The notes below the pieces were generated by a model. The model saw only the letters and a program-made list of their open reading frames with translations. It did no database searches and had not been told where the DNA came from. Of a stretch of 64,000 bases of DNA, positions 46,366 through 54,569 are shown piece after piece (the stretch's first letter is position 1; every line of letters begins with the position of its first letter). The stretch is from Verrucomicrobiota bacterium. GTDB taxonomy: Bacteria; Verrucomicrobiota; Verrucomicrobiia; Chthoniobacterales; Terrimicrobiaceae. The position numbers were made by a program, and so were the translations under genes. The stretch lies in the NCBI GenBank assembly GCA_017305195.1, contig JAFKMU010000047.1:124001-188000 (forward strand), read 5' to 3'.

Positions 46366-46375
46366 TGACAGGTCA
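46366..46375. promoter_or_regulatory. palindromic candidate operator between GH4 and AraC genes
   Basis: TGAC-AG-GTCA is a 4-bp inverted repeat with a 2-bp spacer in the 54-nt intergenic space between two divergent genes, also preceded by a TGACA direct repeat. It could bind the adjacent AraC-type protein; this is inference from position. Confidence 0.25.
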
Positions 46376-46378
46376 TTT

Positions 46379-46387
46379 TGTGATATT
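46379..46387 (+). promoter_or_regulatory. candidate extended -10 of the AraC gene
   Basis: TGTGATATT reads as an extended -10 (TGn-GATATT). It ends 7 nt before the ATG at 46395, again the leaderless geometry. Confidence 0.35.
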
Positions 46388-46394
46388 TCTCGTC

Positions 46395-47204
46395 ATGGCT
46401 CTGCCGAAAAATCCGCTGGAAATCTCGGTTCCCTTCGGCGCATCCCATCAGGTGGTTCACAGCCGGTACCACTGGAACAATGACAATCGCAGCGAGGAGT
46501 CCTTTGTGATCATCCAACGCACCCAGCACGGACTAGGGCGTGTGATTTACCAGGATCGCGAGCACGAGGTGCCGGAGGGACACGCCTTCATCGTCCTCGT
46601 TCCAGAAAAGAGCGAGTACGGGCTCCCGGAAAATCCGAAGGCGCCATGGGAGCTGGCATGGCTCAACCTGTACGGCGAACTCGGCATCCGGCTGTGCCGG
46701 GAGCTGCGGGAGGCTTTCGGGCCGGTGATTCCCATGACGCGGACCGGCGAAGCGGCGACGCTCTTCTTTTCATTAATCCGGCAGGCGGAGCGCCGCGTCT
46801 CGGTCGATCCCTTCACGGCCAGCACCCAGTGTTTTGCCTTTCTCGCAGCCTGGACCCGCGAGGCGAGCACGCCTGCGGCCCGAACCCTCGATCCGGTGCA
46901 GGCGGCCAAGCTGATCTGCGAACGGCGATTTCGCGAGCCCATCGGCATCAAGGAACTCGCGGCGGAAACCGGGCTCTCGCGCGAGCATTTCACCCGGCTT
47001 TTTTCCGCCCGCATGAAAACGGCCCCGGCAGCTTATCTCCGAAGGCTGCGCGCCCGCGAAGCTCGCCAACTCCTCGATCGCCCCGGGATGACGCTGACCG
47101 AAGCCGCTTTGCGCAGCGGATTTGCCTCGGTGAAGGCGATGAACCGGGCGCTTCAGGCGCTGGCGAAGTCCTCACGCACCCGCAGAGTATCCCGGCCCAA
47201 GTAG
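46395..47204 (+). CDS. AraC-family transcriptional regulator
   Basis: The 269-residue product has an N-terminal cupin-like sensor domain (GHAFIVLVPEKSEYGLPENPKAPWELAWLNLYG) and a C-terminal pair of helix-turn-helix motifs (IGIKELAAETGLSREHFTRLFSARMKTAPAAYL, MTLTEAALRSGFASVKAMNRAL). The start is placed at ATG 46395; a GTG 12 codons upstream (46359) would read through the promoter region. Divergent from the GH4 glycosidase, it probably responds to a sugar and controls that gene. Its last 52 nt overlap the 3' end of the convergent MFS gene. Confidence 0.93.
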   Translation: MALPKNPLEISVPFGASHQVVHSRYHWNNDNRSEESFVIIQRTQHGLGRVIYQDREHEVPEGHAFIVLVPEKSEYGLPENPKAPWELAWLNLYGELGIRLCRELREAFGPVIPMTRTGEAATLFFSLIRQAERRVSVDPFTASTQCFAFLAAWTREASTPAARTLDPVQAAKLICERRFREPIGIKELAAETGLSREHFTRLFSARMKTAPAAYLRRLRAREARQLLDRPGMTLTEAALRSGFASVKAMNRALQALAKSSRTRRVSRPK

Positions 47205-48406
47205 CGGGCCGCGAAGAGCCAGATCACGCCGGCGGCGAACATTGCGAGGGAAACCACGAAGAACCCGGCGGTCAGGCTCGACCGGTCAGCCACCGCCCCG
47301 ATAAGCGGCGGGGAGATGGCATCGCCGAGGGCGTGAATGACGAAGATATTCACGGCAAAGGCGGTCGAGCGCACGGCGGGATCGGTGACATTGGCGATGG
47401 CCGTATTGGCTGGCCCAATGTTCATGAAGAGGAACGACACGGCGAAGAAACAGAGCACCCAGGCCCAGGGGAAAGGCACGAAGAGCATGGCGATCGTACA
47501 GGGGAAGGCCAGAAGCATGCCGCCGGAAGACACCCAAAAATAAGCCCCCGGCAATCGCTTCGCCAAGCGATCGCCCAGCCAGCCGCCGAAGAGCGTCGAG
47601 AGCAGCCCGGCCACGGCGGTGATGCCGCCAAAGATGAGATTCACCTGCCCCAGATCCGGCGCGCCGGAGCGACCAGAGAAATACGAGGGAGCCCAGAAGG
47701 ACATCCCGCCGATAGCAAAGGTCATGGCGGTCTGCGCGGCGACATTCAGCACATAGGAGGGGATTTTCAGGAGGCCGAGGTAGTCCTTGAGCGATGCGTG
47801 CTTCGGTTTCTCCGCCTTGTGGGCACGCGGGTCCTTGAAGAACAGGCACATCACGGCCAGTACCATTCCCGGGATGGCAGCCCAGATGAATGGCGCCCGC
47901 CAGCCATGGGCGGCTCCGATCAACCCTCCAAATACGTAGCCAAGCGCACTACCCACCGGGATGGCCGCAAAAAACCACGCCAGCACCTGACCGCGGCGTT
48001 CGATCGGGTACATGTCGGAAATGATCGTGGCCGAGGCCGGCCCGTAGGCCGCCTCGCCCGTGCCCACCAGGATGCGAGCGAGCAGCAGGACACCGAAGGT
48101 CGCGGCGAGCCCTGATCCCGCCGTCGCAAGGCTCCAGACGGCGACGCCAAAGGCAATGATGACCCAACGGGACATACGATCCGCCAGAAACCCGAAAATC
48201 GGGGCCAGGATCATGTAGCTGAACAGAAATGCCGTCGCGAGGCTGCCGGTCTTCGCGAGGGCATTCGGATCATTGGCAAAGAAGGCTTCGCGAATCTGGG
48301 GCTCCACCGCCGCGAGAATGTAGCGGTCGATGTAGCAGAGGAGATTGAGGCTCAGCAGGAGCGCCAGAGTGCGGCGAGCGCCGGATGAGCGGGTGGAGGC
48401 CGTCAT
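47153..48406 (-). CDS. MFS transporter, spinster-like
   Basis: Twelve-helix major facilitator of 417 residues. The N-terminal LSLNLLCYIDRYILAAVEPQIREAF and motif A GFLADRMSRW are those of the spinster-type group; GEAAYGPASATIISDMYPIERRGQ is the conserved loop 4-5 region. Substrates of this group are diverse (lipids, sugars, aromatic acids) and cannot be assigned. It overlaps the AraC gene at the 3' end and is divergent from the Opp-type binding-protein gene. It may feed the GH4 pathway (inference). Confidence 0.9.
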   Translation of the reverse strand: MTASTRSSGARRTLALLLSLNLLCYIDRYILAAVEPQIREAFFANDPNALAKTGSLATAFLFSYMILAPIFGFLADRMSRWVIIAFGVAVWSLATAGSGLAATFGVLLLARILVGTGEAAYGPASATIISDMYPIERRGQVLAWFFAAIPVGSALGYVFGGLIGAAHGWRAPFIWAAIPGMVLAVMCLFFKDPRAHKAEKPKHASLKDYLGLLKIPSYVLNVAAQTAMTFAIGGMSFWAPSYFSGRSGAPDLGQVNLIFGGITAVAGLLSTLFGGWLGDRLAKRLPGAYFWVSSGGMLLAFPCTIAMLFVPFPWAWVLCFFAVSFLFMNIGPANTAIANVTDPAVRSTAFAVNIFVIHALGDAISPPLIGAVADRSSLTAGFFVVSLAMFAAGVIWLFAARYLGRDTLRVREDFASA

Positions 48407-48501
48407 GCGCCGAGACTCTGCTATTCAGGCCCGCGACCGCATAGCAGAAAAATCGGTTATTTTCGCGGTCACTTCCCGCTTTCCAGAGCCGGAAGACGCG
48501 C

Positions 48502-48507
48502 TATGTT
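48502..48507 (+). promoter_or_regulatory. candidate -10 of the Opp-type operon
   Basis: TATGTT ends 8 nt before the GTG at 48516. No clear -35 is found at 16-18 nt. It is used as support for the GTG start. Confidence 0.25.
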
Positions 48508-48515
48508 GCGCGCTG

Positions 48516-50585
48516 GTGATTCGGTTTTTCCTTCATGGCCTCCCGGCGTTGTTGATCGTTGCCATCGCGGTGGCCTTCCTCAACGAGACGAGGCTCAGTT
48601 CCGACAAAAAGAATGAGATGACGATCGGCTCGATCGCCGAGCCGTCCATGCTCAACCCGATCCAGCAGGCGGATTCCGCCGCCAGCGACGTGGGCTCGAT
48701 GATTTTCAACGGCCTGCTCAAGTACAATGCCGACCTCGAGATCACCACGGATCTCGCCAAATCCTTCACCCTCAGCCAGCACACGACGATCTTCTTTGAC
48801 GATCCGAAGACGGTGCCAGGAGCGATGGGGAAGCTTTTCTTCATGCGTGGACGCTGGGCGGACTGGAAGCTCACCGACGTGCGGCAGGATGGCTCCTCGT
48901 TGGTGCTGACTTTCTCCGAACCGGGCATGGCGGCCTCGCAGGAGATCATGGGGCTTTTCGATGCCAAGACGGTCGTTCCGGCCCCCATCATTCGCGTCGA
49001 TCTTGAGGGCAAGGCGGCGGAGACACTCAAGGCCTGGCGTGCGACGGAGACCGGAGCAAAGGCGGTGCGCGACTGGGTGGAATCCGACGCGGCCTTTGAG
49101 ATTACGGTGGTGGGTGATCCTGCACCGGTGGTGAAGGATTTGCAGGATTTCCTTGCCGGTCGCTCGCAAAAAGGAACCGTCGCGGCGGGGGATGTGCTGC
49201 CGTTTCTGGCCGAGCCGATCGTGGATTTCACCCTGCGGGACGATGTGCGGTGGCACGACGGCGCGCCCTTCACCTCGGCGGATGTGGTTTTCACCTATCG
49301 CGCGATCATGGACGATGCGGTGGCGTCGCCGCGCAAACCGGATTTTCTCTACATCCAGGCGGTGGAGACTCCCGACCCGCACACCGTGCGCGTGGTCTAT
49401 CGCAAACCATACTCCCCCGCCCTGCAAAGCTGGATGATCGGGCTGCTGCCCTCGCATCTGCTGGAGAGCAAATCGCCCGAGTGGTGGGCGCAAAACTTCA
49501 ACCGCAACCCGATCGGCACCGGGCCGTTCAAGTTCTCCGAGTGGAAGACGAACGAGTACGTGAGGCTGGTGCGCAACCCGGATTACTTCGACGCGCCGGG
49601 GCCGTGGCTGGACTCCATGGTCTATCGGGTGCTGAGCGACCAGCTTTCGCTGCGACTGGCCTTTGAAACCAAGCAGATTGATTTCTGGGGCGTTGATCCG
49701 TGGGCGGTGAGCGAATTCCAGAAGGACAAGCGCTTCGATCTGTTTTCGTATCCGAGCAGTTCCTACTCGTATGTCGGCTGGAATCTGAAGCGCCCGATCT
49801 TTCAAGATGAGCGCGTGCGCCGTGCGCTGGCCCATGCGGTCAACGTGCCGGAGATGATCAAATACATCCTCTACGGCTATGGGGTGCAAAGCACCGGAAT
49901 CTTCCTGCCTCAGATGTGGTTCTTCAATCCGGACGTGAAGCCGATCCCCTACGACGTGGAGAAGGCCCGCCAGTTGCTCGCCGAGGCAGGATGGAAGCCT
50001 GGATCCGATGGAGTTCTCACAAAGGACGGCCAGAGGTTTACCTTCACCATCATCACCAACAACGGCACGGAGGTCCGCCGCGACATCGCAACGCTGATCC
50101 AGGACAATTTCCGCCAGATCGGGATCGAGGTGAAGATCGAGCTCTACGAGTGGGCAGTGTTTTTGAAGAACTTCATCAACAAGGGAGACTTCGACGCCAT
50201 GGTTCTCGGCTGGGCGCTCGGGCCGGATTATGACCAGTATCAGATCTGGCATTCGTCGCAGAACAACCCGGAGCAACTCAACGTCGTGGGCTATAAGAAC
50301 CCGGAGGTGGACAAGCTGCTTGTCGACATCCGGCAGGAGTACAACCGCGACAAGATCATCGAGATGGCGGGCAAGCTCCAGAGCATCATCTACAAGGATC
50401 AGCCGTATCTCTTCCTCTTCGTCCCGCAGGCAACCTCGGTGCTGTGGAAGGACAGCTACCGCATCCGCCGACCAGACGGCAAAGGCGGCTGGATCGATTC
50501 GCCTGTGGAAATGACCAAGGCCGGCTGGAGTTATTACTCCGAGTGGTTCTACCGTCCGGAATACGCGGACAAGCTTCCTCGCTGA
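48516..50585 (+). CDS. peptide/nickel-type ABC transporter substrate-binding protein (SBP_bac_5) with an insertion
   Basis: Periplasmic binding protein for an Opp-type importer. From the GTG at 48516 the 689-residue product begins with an anchor (MIRFFLHGLPALLIVAIAVAF). It has the family opening IAEPSMLNPIQQAD, then FTLRDDVRWHDGAPFTSADVVFTYR, YSPALQSWMIGLLPSHLLE, FNRNPIGTGPFKFSEW and a C-terminal lobe with DQYQIWHSSQNNPEQLN. About 150 residues (86-236) are inserted between LAKSF and FTLRDD, where relatives have about 15-20. The start upstream in the same frame (about 57 codons) overlaps the MFS promoter region and lacks support. First gene of a five-gene operon. Confidence 0.9.
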   Translation: MIRFFLHGLPALLIVAIAVAFLNETRLSSDKKNEMTIGSIAEPSMLNPIQQADSAASDVGSMIFNGLLKYNADLEITTDLAKSFTLSQHTTIFFDDPKTVPGAMGKLFFMRGRWADWKLTDVRQDGSSLVLTFSEPGMAASQEIMGLFDAKTVVPAPIIRVDLEGKAAETLKAWRATETGAKAVRDWVESDAAFEITVVGDPAPVVKDLQDFLAGRSQKGTVAAGDVLPFLAEPIVDFTLRDDVRWHDGAPFTSADVVFTYRAIMDDAVASPRKPDFLYIQAVETPDPHTVRVVYRKPYSPALQSWMIGLLPSHLLESKSPEWWAQNFNRNPIGTGPFKFSEWKTNEYVRLVRNPDYFDAPGPWLDSMVYRVLSDQLSLRLAFETKQIDFWGVDPWAVSEFQKDKRFDLFSYPSSSYSYVGWNLKRPIFQDERVRRALAHAVNVPEMIKYILYGYGVQSTGIFLPQMWFFNPDVKPIPYDVEKARQLLAEAGWKPGSDGVLTKDGQRFTFTIITNNGTEVRRDIATLIQDNFRQIGIEVKIELYEWAVFLKNFINKGDFDAMVLGWALGPDYDQYQIWHSSQNNPEQLNVVGYKNPEVDKLLVDIRQEYNRDKIIEMAGKLQSIIYKDQPYLFLFVPQATSVLWKDSYRIRRPDGKGGWIDSPVEMTKAGWSYYSEWFYRPEYADKLPR

Positions 50586-50586
50586 C

Positions 50587-51549
50587 ATGCTGAATTTCAT
50601 CATTCGCCGCCTCGCCATCTCGGTCGTACTGGCCTTCCTCATCAGCCTGATCTCGTTTTTCATCATCACGCTGACACCGGGAAGCCCGTATCCGTGGGGC
50701 GAGCTGAATCCCAAGATCACCCCGCAAGTGAAGGAGGCGTTCAAAAAGAAGTTTCACCTCGATCGCCCGCTGATCGAGCAGTACTGGCTCAACATGCGCG
50801 ACCTCTTCAATGGCAACCTGAAGAGCATCAAGGACGACCGGCCCGTGCTGCAAAAGATCGGCGAGCGCCTGCCTGCGACGATTTCGCTCAATGTGCTGGC
50901 GGCGGTGATTTCGCTCAGCTTTGGTCTGGCGCTCGGTGTCTATGCCGCGAAGCACGCGGGCAAGACGCCTGATCTGCTGACGTCGATTCTCGCGTTTATC
51001 TTTATCGCGATGCCGGGATTCTGGATTTCCTACCTGATAGTCATCGGGCTGGTGCGGTTTACCGATGTGCCGATCCTGGGCACGCAAAGCTATGGCGTGT
51101 TCTTTCCGAATGCGGCGTCGATGTGGCTGGATCGCTTCTGGCATATCGCGCTCCCTGCGGTCGTGCTCTCCATCGGCGGCATCGCGGTGCAGTCGCGCTT
51201 CATCCGGGCCAGCATGATCGAGACGCTGCGCGAGGATTACATTCGCACGGCGCGGGCCAAGGGGCTGGAGCCGGACACGGTGTTTTTCAAGCATGCGCTG
51301 CGCAACTCGATCCGACCGCTCATCACGGGCATCGGCGGACTGCTGCCGGGACTCATCGGCGGGTCGGTGATCATTGAAACCATCTTCGCCTATCCCGGGC
51401 TGGGCCGGCTCGGTTACGAAGCGGTGCTGGAGCGAGACTACCCGACGCTGGTGGCGATCAACTTTATCGTGGCTGCTCTGATTCTCATAGGAAACCTGAT
51501 CTCCGACGTGCTCTACGCCGTGGTCGATCCCCGTGTGCGACTCGAATAA
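50587..51549 (+). CDS. oligopeptide/dipeptide ABC transporter permease (OppB-like)
   Basis: Inner-membrane permease of 320 residues. The N-terminal RRLAISVVLAFLISLISFFII helix and the large periplasmic loop after it are OppB features, as is the C-terminal EAA-type segment RTARAKGLEPDTVFFKHALRNSIRPLI that contacts the ATPase. Six transmembrane helices are predicted. It starts 1 nt after the binding-protein stop and its stop overlaps the next start by 1 nt (TAATG). Confidence 0.95.
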   Translation: MLNFIIRRLAISVVLAFLISLISFFIITLTPGSPYPWGELNPKITPQVKEAFKKKFHLDRPLIEQYWLNMRDLFNGNLKSIKDDRPVLQKIGERLPATISLNVLAAVISLSFGLALGVYAAKHAGKTPDLLTSILAFIFIAMPGFWISYLIVIGLVRFTDVPILGTQSYGVFFPNAASMWLDRFWHIALPAVVLSIGGIAVQSRFIRASMIETLREDYIRTARAKGLEPDTVFFKHALRNSIRPLITGIGGLLPGLIGGSVIIETIFAYPGLGRLGYEAVLERDYPTLVAINFIVAALILIGNLISDVLYAVVDPRVRLE

Positions 51550-52469
51550 TGACGACGACCGCATCCACCGCCAGCTCCGCCGAGGTCGCCGACCTGCCCC
51601 TGCTCCTGGAAAGTCCGGGCCGCCGCATGTGGCGGCGCTTCTGCAAGAATCCCGTGGGAGTTACCGCCTCCATCGTGATCGGGCTGTTCTTCGCGGTCGC
51701 GCTGGTGACGGGCATCTGCTCGCTGCTCGGCGTCTATTTTCCCTACAATCCGAATACCACGGAGCTGACGCAGAAGCTCATGCCGCCCTCGGCGGCGCAT
51801 TGGCTGGGAACGGACAATCTCGGGCGCGATGTGCTCTCGCGCCTGCTGAATGGCTCGTATATCTCGCTCACCGTCGGATTCGTGGCGGTGGCAGTGTCGC
51901 TTTTCATTGGTGTGACGGTGGGAGCGATCTCGGGGTACTTCGGCGGCTGGATCGACAACATCATCATGCGTGTCGTGGACGCCATCCTGTGCTTCCCATC
52001 GTTTTTCCTGATCCTCACCGCGGTCGCCCTGCTCGGGCCGAACATCATGAACATCATCGTCGTGATCGGTCTGGTGAGCTGGACCGGCACGGCGCGGCTC
52101 GTGCGCGCGGAATTCCTGACCCTGCGCGAAACCGAGTACGTACGCGCGGCCAAGGCGCTGGGCATTCGCACACCGGGCATCATCTTCCGCCACATCCTGC
52201 CCAATGCCGCTGCGCCGATCATTGTGACGGCGGTCGTGGGTATTCCCGACGCCATCCTGACCGAGGCGGGACTGAGCTTCCTCGGCTTTGGCGTGCAGCC
52301 GCCGCAGGCCACGTGGGGCAACATCATTTCCGACGGGAAGACATACCTCCTCGATGCGTGGTGGCTCATTGTCTTCCCAGGCATGGCCATCTTCATTGCC
52401 GCCCTGGCCTTTTACCTCGCGGGTGATGCACTGCGTCAGGCCGCCGAAAGCCGATCCGAACGCAAGTAA
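51549..52469 (+). CDS. oligopeptide/dipeptide ABC transporter permease (OppC-like)
   Basis: Second permease, 306 residues, with the OppC-type N-terminus (RRMWRRFCKNPVGVTASIVIGLFF), the HWLGTDNLGRDVLSRLL motif, EAA loop RAAKALGIRTPGIIFRHILPNAAAPIIV and the TEAGLSFLGFGVQPPQATWGNI segment. All are diagnostic of OppC/DppC. It ends 3 nt before the ATPase gene. Confidence 0.96.
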   Translation: MTTTASTASSAEVADLPLLLESPGRRMWRRFCKNPVGVTASIVIGLFFAVALVTGICSLLGVYFPYNPNTTELTQKLMPPSAAHWLGTDNLGRDVLSRLLNGSYISLTVGFVAVAVSLFIGVTVGAISGYFGGWIDNIIMRVVDAILCFPSFFLILTAVALLGPNIMNIIVVIGLVSWTGTARLVRAEFLTLRETEYVRAAKALGIRTPGIIFRHILPNAAAPIIVTAVVGIPDAILTEAGLSFLGFGVQPPQATWGNIISDGKTYLLDAWWLIVFPGMAIFIAALAFYLAGDALRQAAESRSERK

Positions 52470-52472
52470 TCC

Positions 52473-53318
52473 ATGAGCCCTTCCCTGCTGGAAATCCGAG
52501 ACCTGTCCATCAACTTCCGCACCGAACATGGAGTGACGGAGGCCGTGAAGCATGTGTCCCTCTCGATGAAAGAGGGCTCCTCGCTGGCCATCGTGGGAGA
52601 AAGCGGCAGCGGCAAGAGCGTGACCGCGCTTTCGCTCACCCGCCTGCTCCCCTCGCCTCCAGCGCTGTATGCAGACGGCGATATCTTTTTCAAGGGCGAG
52701 AACGTCCTCACCATGCCGCCGGACCGGCTGCGCAAGATTCGCGGGGGTGGTATTGCCTATATCTTCCAGGAGCCCTCGACCTCGCTGAATCCGGTTTACT
52801 CGATTCGCAGCCAGATCGCCGAGGCGATTCGGCTGCATCGGCCCGAGGTGAAGGATGTCGACGCGGAGATCGTTCACTGGTTGAAGACCGTGGGTATCGT
52901 GGATCCCGAGAAGCGAATGCACGACTACCCGCACCAGCTCAGCGGCGGCATGCAGCAGCGCGCAATGATCGCGATGGCCCTGAGCTGCCGCCCGAGCCTG
53001 CTGGTGGCCGACGAACCGACCACGGCGCTCGACGTGACGATCCAGGCGCAGATCCTGGCCGAGCTCAAGCGCCTGCGAGCCGAGTTCAACATGTCGCTCA
53101 TCCTTATCACCCACAACATCGCCATCACGCAGGGACTCTGCGACCGGATGGCGGTGATGTTCCGAGGTGAGGTCGTCGAGTACGGCGACACGCAGAGCAT
53201 TCTGCGCGCTCCGCAGCACGAATACACCAAGGCGCTCATGGCCTGCATCCCGCGCCTGGGATCGAAGGAAAAGCGCCTCAAGACGATCGACTATTCCAAG
53301 CTCACCGCGAAATCGTGA
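52473..53318 (+). CDS. oligopeptide ABC transporter ATP-binding protein (OppD-like)
   Basis: ATPase of the Opp-type system. The 281-residue product has Walker A GESGSGKS (42-49), Q-loop IFQEPSTSLNPVYSI, signature LSGGMQQR (156-163), Walker B LLVADEPTTALDV and switch ITHNIAITQGL. The C-terminus YTKALMACIPRL is typical but the protein then ends soon, so it lacks most of the C-terminal extension that carries the metal-binding cysteines in OppD/OppF proteins. No OppF partner follows; the next gene is a secreted hydrolase, so a second ATPase is either encoded elsewhere or the importer uses an OppD homodimer. Confidence 0.93.
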   Translation: MSPSLLEIRDLSINFRTEHGVTEAVKHVSLSMKEGSSLAIVGESGSGKSVTALSLTRLLPSPPALYADGDIFFKGENVLTMPPDRLRKIRGGGIAYIFQEPSTSLNPVYSIRSQIAEAIRLHRPEVKDVDAEIVHWLKTVGIVDPEKRMHDYPHQLSGGMQQRAMIAMALSCRPSLLVADEPTTALDVTIQAQILAELKRLRAEFNMSLILITHNIAITQGLCDRMAVMFRGEVVEYGDTQSILRAPQHEYTKALMACIPRLGSKEKRLKTIDYSKLTAKS

Positions 53319-54535
53319 AGCCCGTCTTTTCTCTCCTCCTCTCTCTCGCCCTCCTCCCATCCGCCCGGGCAGACTCTGTGGTCCTCGCCTCGGGTTCCAT
53401 CCCGTCCGCCGCCGTGGACAACCTCGGGGATACAGTGGGCGGCCTCGGGTCGGGTATTGCCCACGACCCCGAAAGCGGCCTGTTCTTTTGCATCCCGGAT
53501 CGCGGCGCGGGCGACGGCACCATCGACTTCCGTCCCCGCTACGTCAAAGTGCGCCTCGATCTGCAAGGCGACGACCTGAATCCGCAGATCGTGGAGGCCG
53601 TGCTCTTCCGCGACGAGGAGGGACGGGAAATGAGCGGCCTGATTCCGGATGATCCCGAGTCGGAGATTCCCAGGCTCAAGGATGGCCGCACCTGCCTCGA
53701 TCCGGAGGCCATTGCGATCGCGCCGGATGGTACGCTCTACGTGACTGACGAATACGGGCCGCTGCTTTACCAGTTTGCCCGCGACGGGAAGATGATCCGC
53801 CGCATCGAACTGCCGGAGATGTTTCGTCCGCGTCGCGCCAACGGGAAGATGGATTTCACGAACACCGAAAAGCTCGTCCATGGCCGTGCGGTAAACCAGG
53901 GGCCCGAGGGAATGTGCCTGCTGCCGGATGGGAAATCCGCCGCGCTGATCTTCCAAAGCGGATTGATGCAGGATGGTGCACACAAGTCCCCCACCACCAA
54001 TCTGCTGATCCTCGATCTCGCCTCCGGCAAGCCGACCGCACTGTACGCGTATCCCTTTTCCACCGTGGTGCCTGAAACCAGCGAGCTGCAGGATATCGAC
54101 AGCGTCTCGGTGAATGATCTGGCGGCGTTAAGCGACACCCGGCTTCTCGTACTGGAGCGGGATAACCGGGGACGGAACGGGAGTCTTGATTACCCCGTGG
54201 CCCGCAACAAGGCGGTCTGGATTGCCGATCTCTCCATGGCGACAAACATCCTCGACCACGGGAGCGCCGCCACGGCCCGCCCGGTCGCGAAGACGCTGTT
54301 GTTCAATCTGCCCGCGATCGTCCCCGATCCCAAGCGCCTCGCCGCAAAGTGGGAGGGCATCGTGATCGTTCCGCCGCTCCATCCATCGGCGGTCACCCTC
54401 GTAATGACGGCGGACAATGATTTTCTTGCGCCCGTCCTGCACATCGGGGGCAAAGACATCCCCTTCCCCCGGGCCCAGGACAAGGTCGAGAGCCAGTTTT
54501 TCAAGATTCGAGCCTCACTGCCGGAGAAGCCTTGA
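53315..54535 (+). CDS. secreted phytase-like esterase domain protein
   Basis: The 406-residue product has a signal peptide (MKPVFSLLLSLALLPSARA, cleavage after ARA) and a single esterase-like/phytase-like beta-propeller domain (SGIAHDPESGLFFCIPDRG, LDPEAIAIAPDGTLYVTDEYGPLLYQF, NQGPEGMCLLPDGKSAALIFQS, LLVLERDNRGRNG). The metal-binding and catalytic residues cannot be assigned by eye. The GTG start overlaps the ATPase stop by 4 nt, tying the enzyme to the importer. It may hydrolyse a phosphorylated or esterified ligand before uptake (inference). Confidence 0.85.
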   Translation: MKPVFSLLLSLALLPSARADSVVLASGSIPSAAVDNLGDTVGGLGSGIAHDPESGLFFCIPDRGAGDGTIDFRPRYVKVRLDLQGDDLNPQIVEAVLFRDEEGREMSGLIPDDPESEIPRLKDGRTCLDPEAIAIAPDGTLYVTDEYGPLLYQFARDGKMIRRIELPEMFRPRRANGKMDFTNTEKLVHGRAVNQGPEGMCLLPDGKSAALIFQSGLMQDGAHKSPTTNLLILDLASGKPTALYAYPFSTVVPETSELQDIDSVSVNDLAALSDTRLLVLERDNRGRNGSLDYPVARNKAVWIADLSMATNILDHGSAATARPVAKTLLFNLPAIVPDPKRLAAKWEGIVIVPPLHPSAVTLVMTADNDFLAPVLHIGGKDIPFPRAQDKVESQFFKIRASLPEKP

Positions 54536-54569
54536 GTCCGGCGGCGGAGAATTGGAGAATATCCGAACG

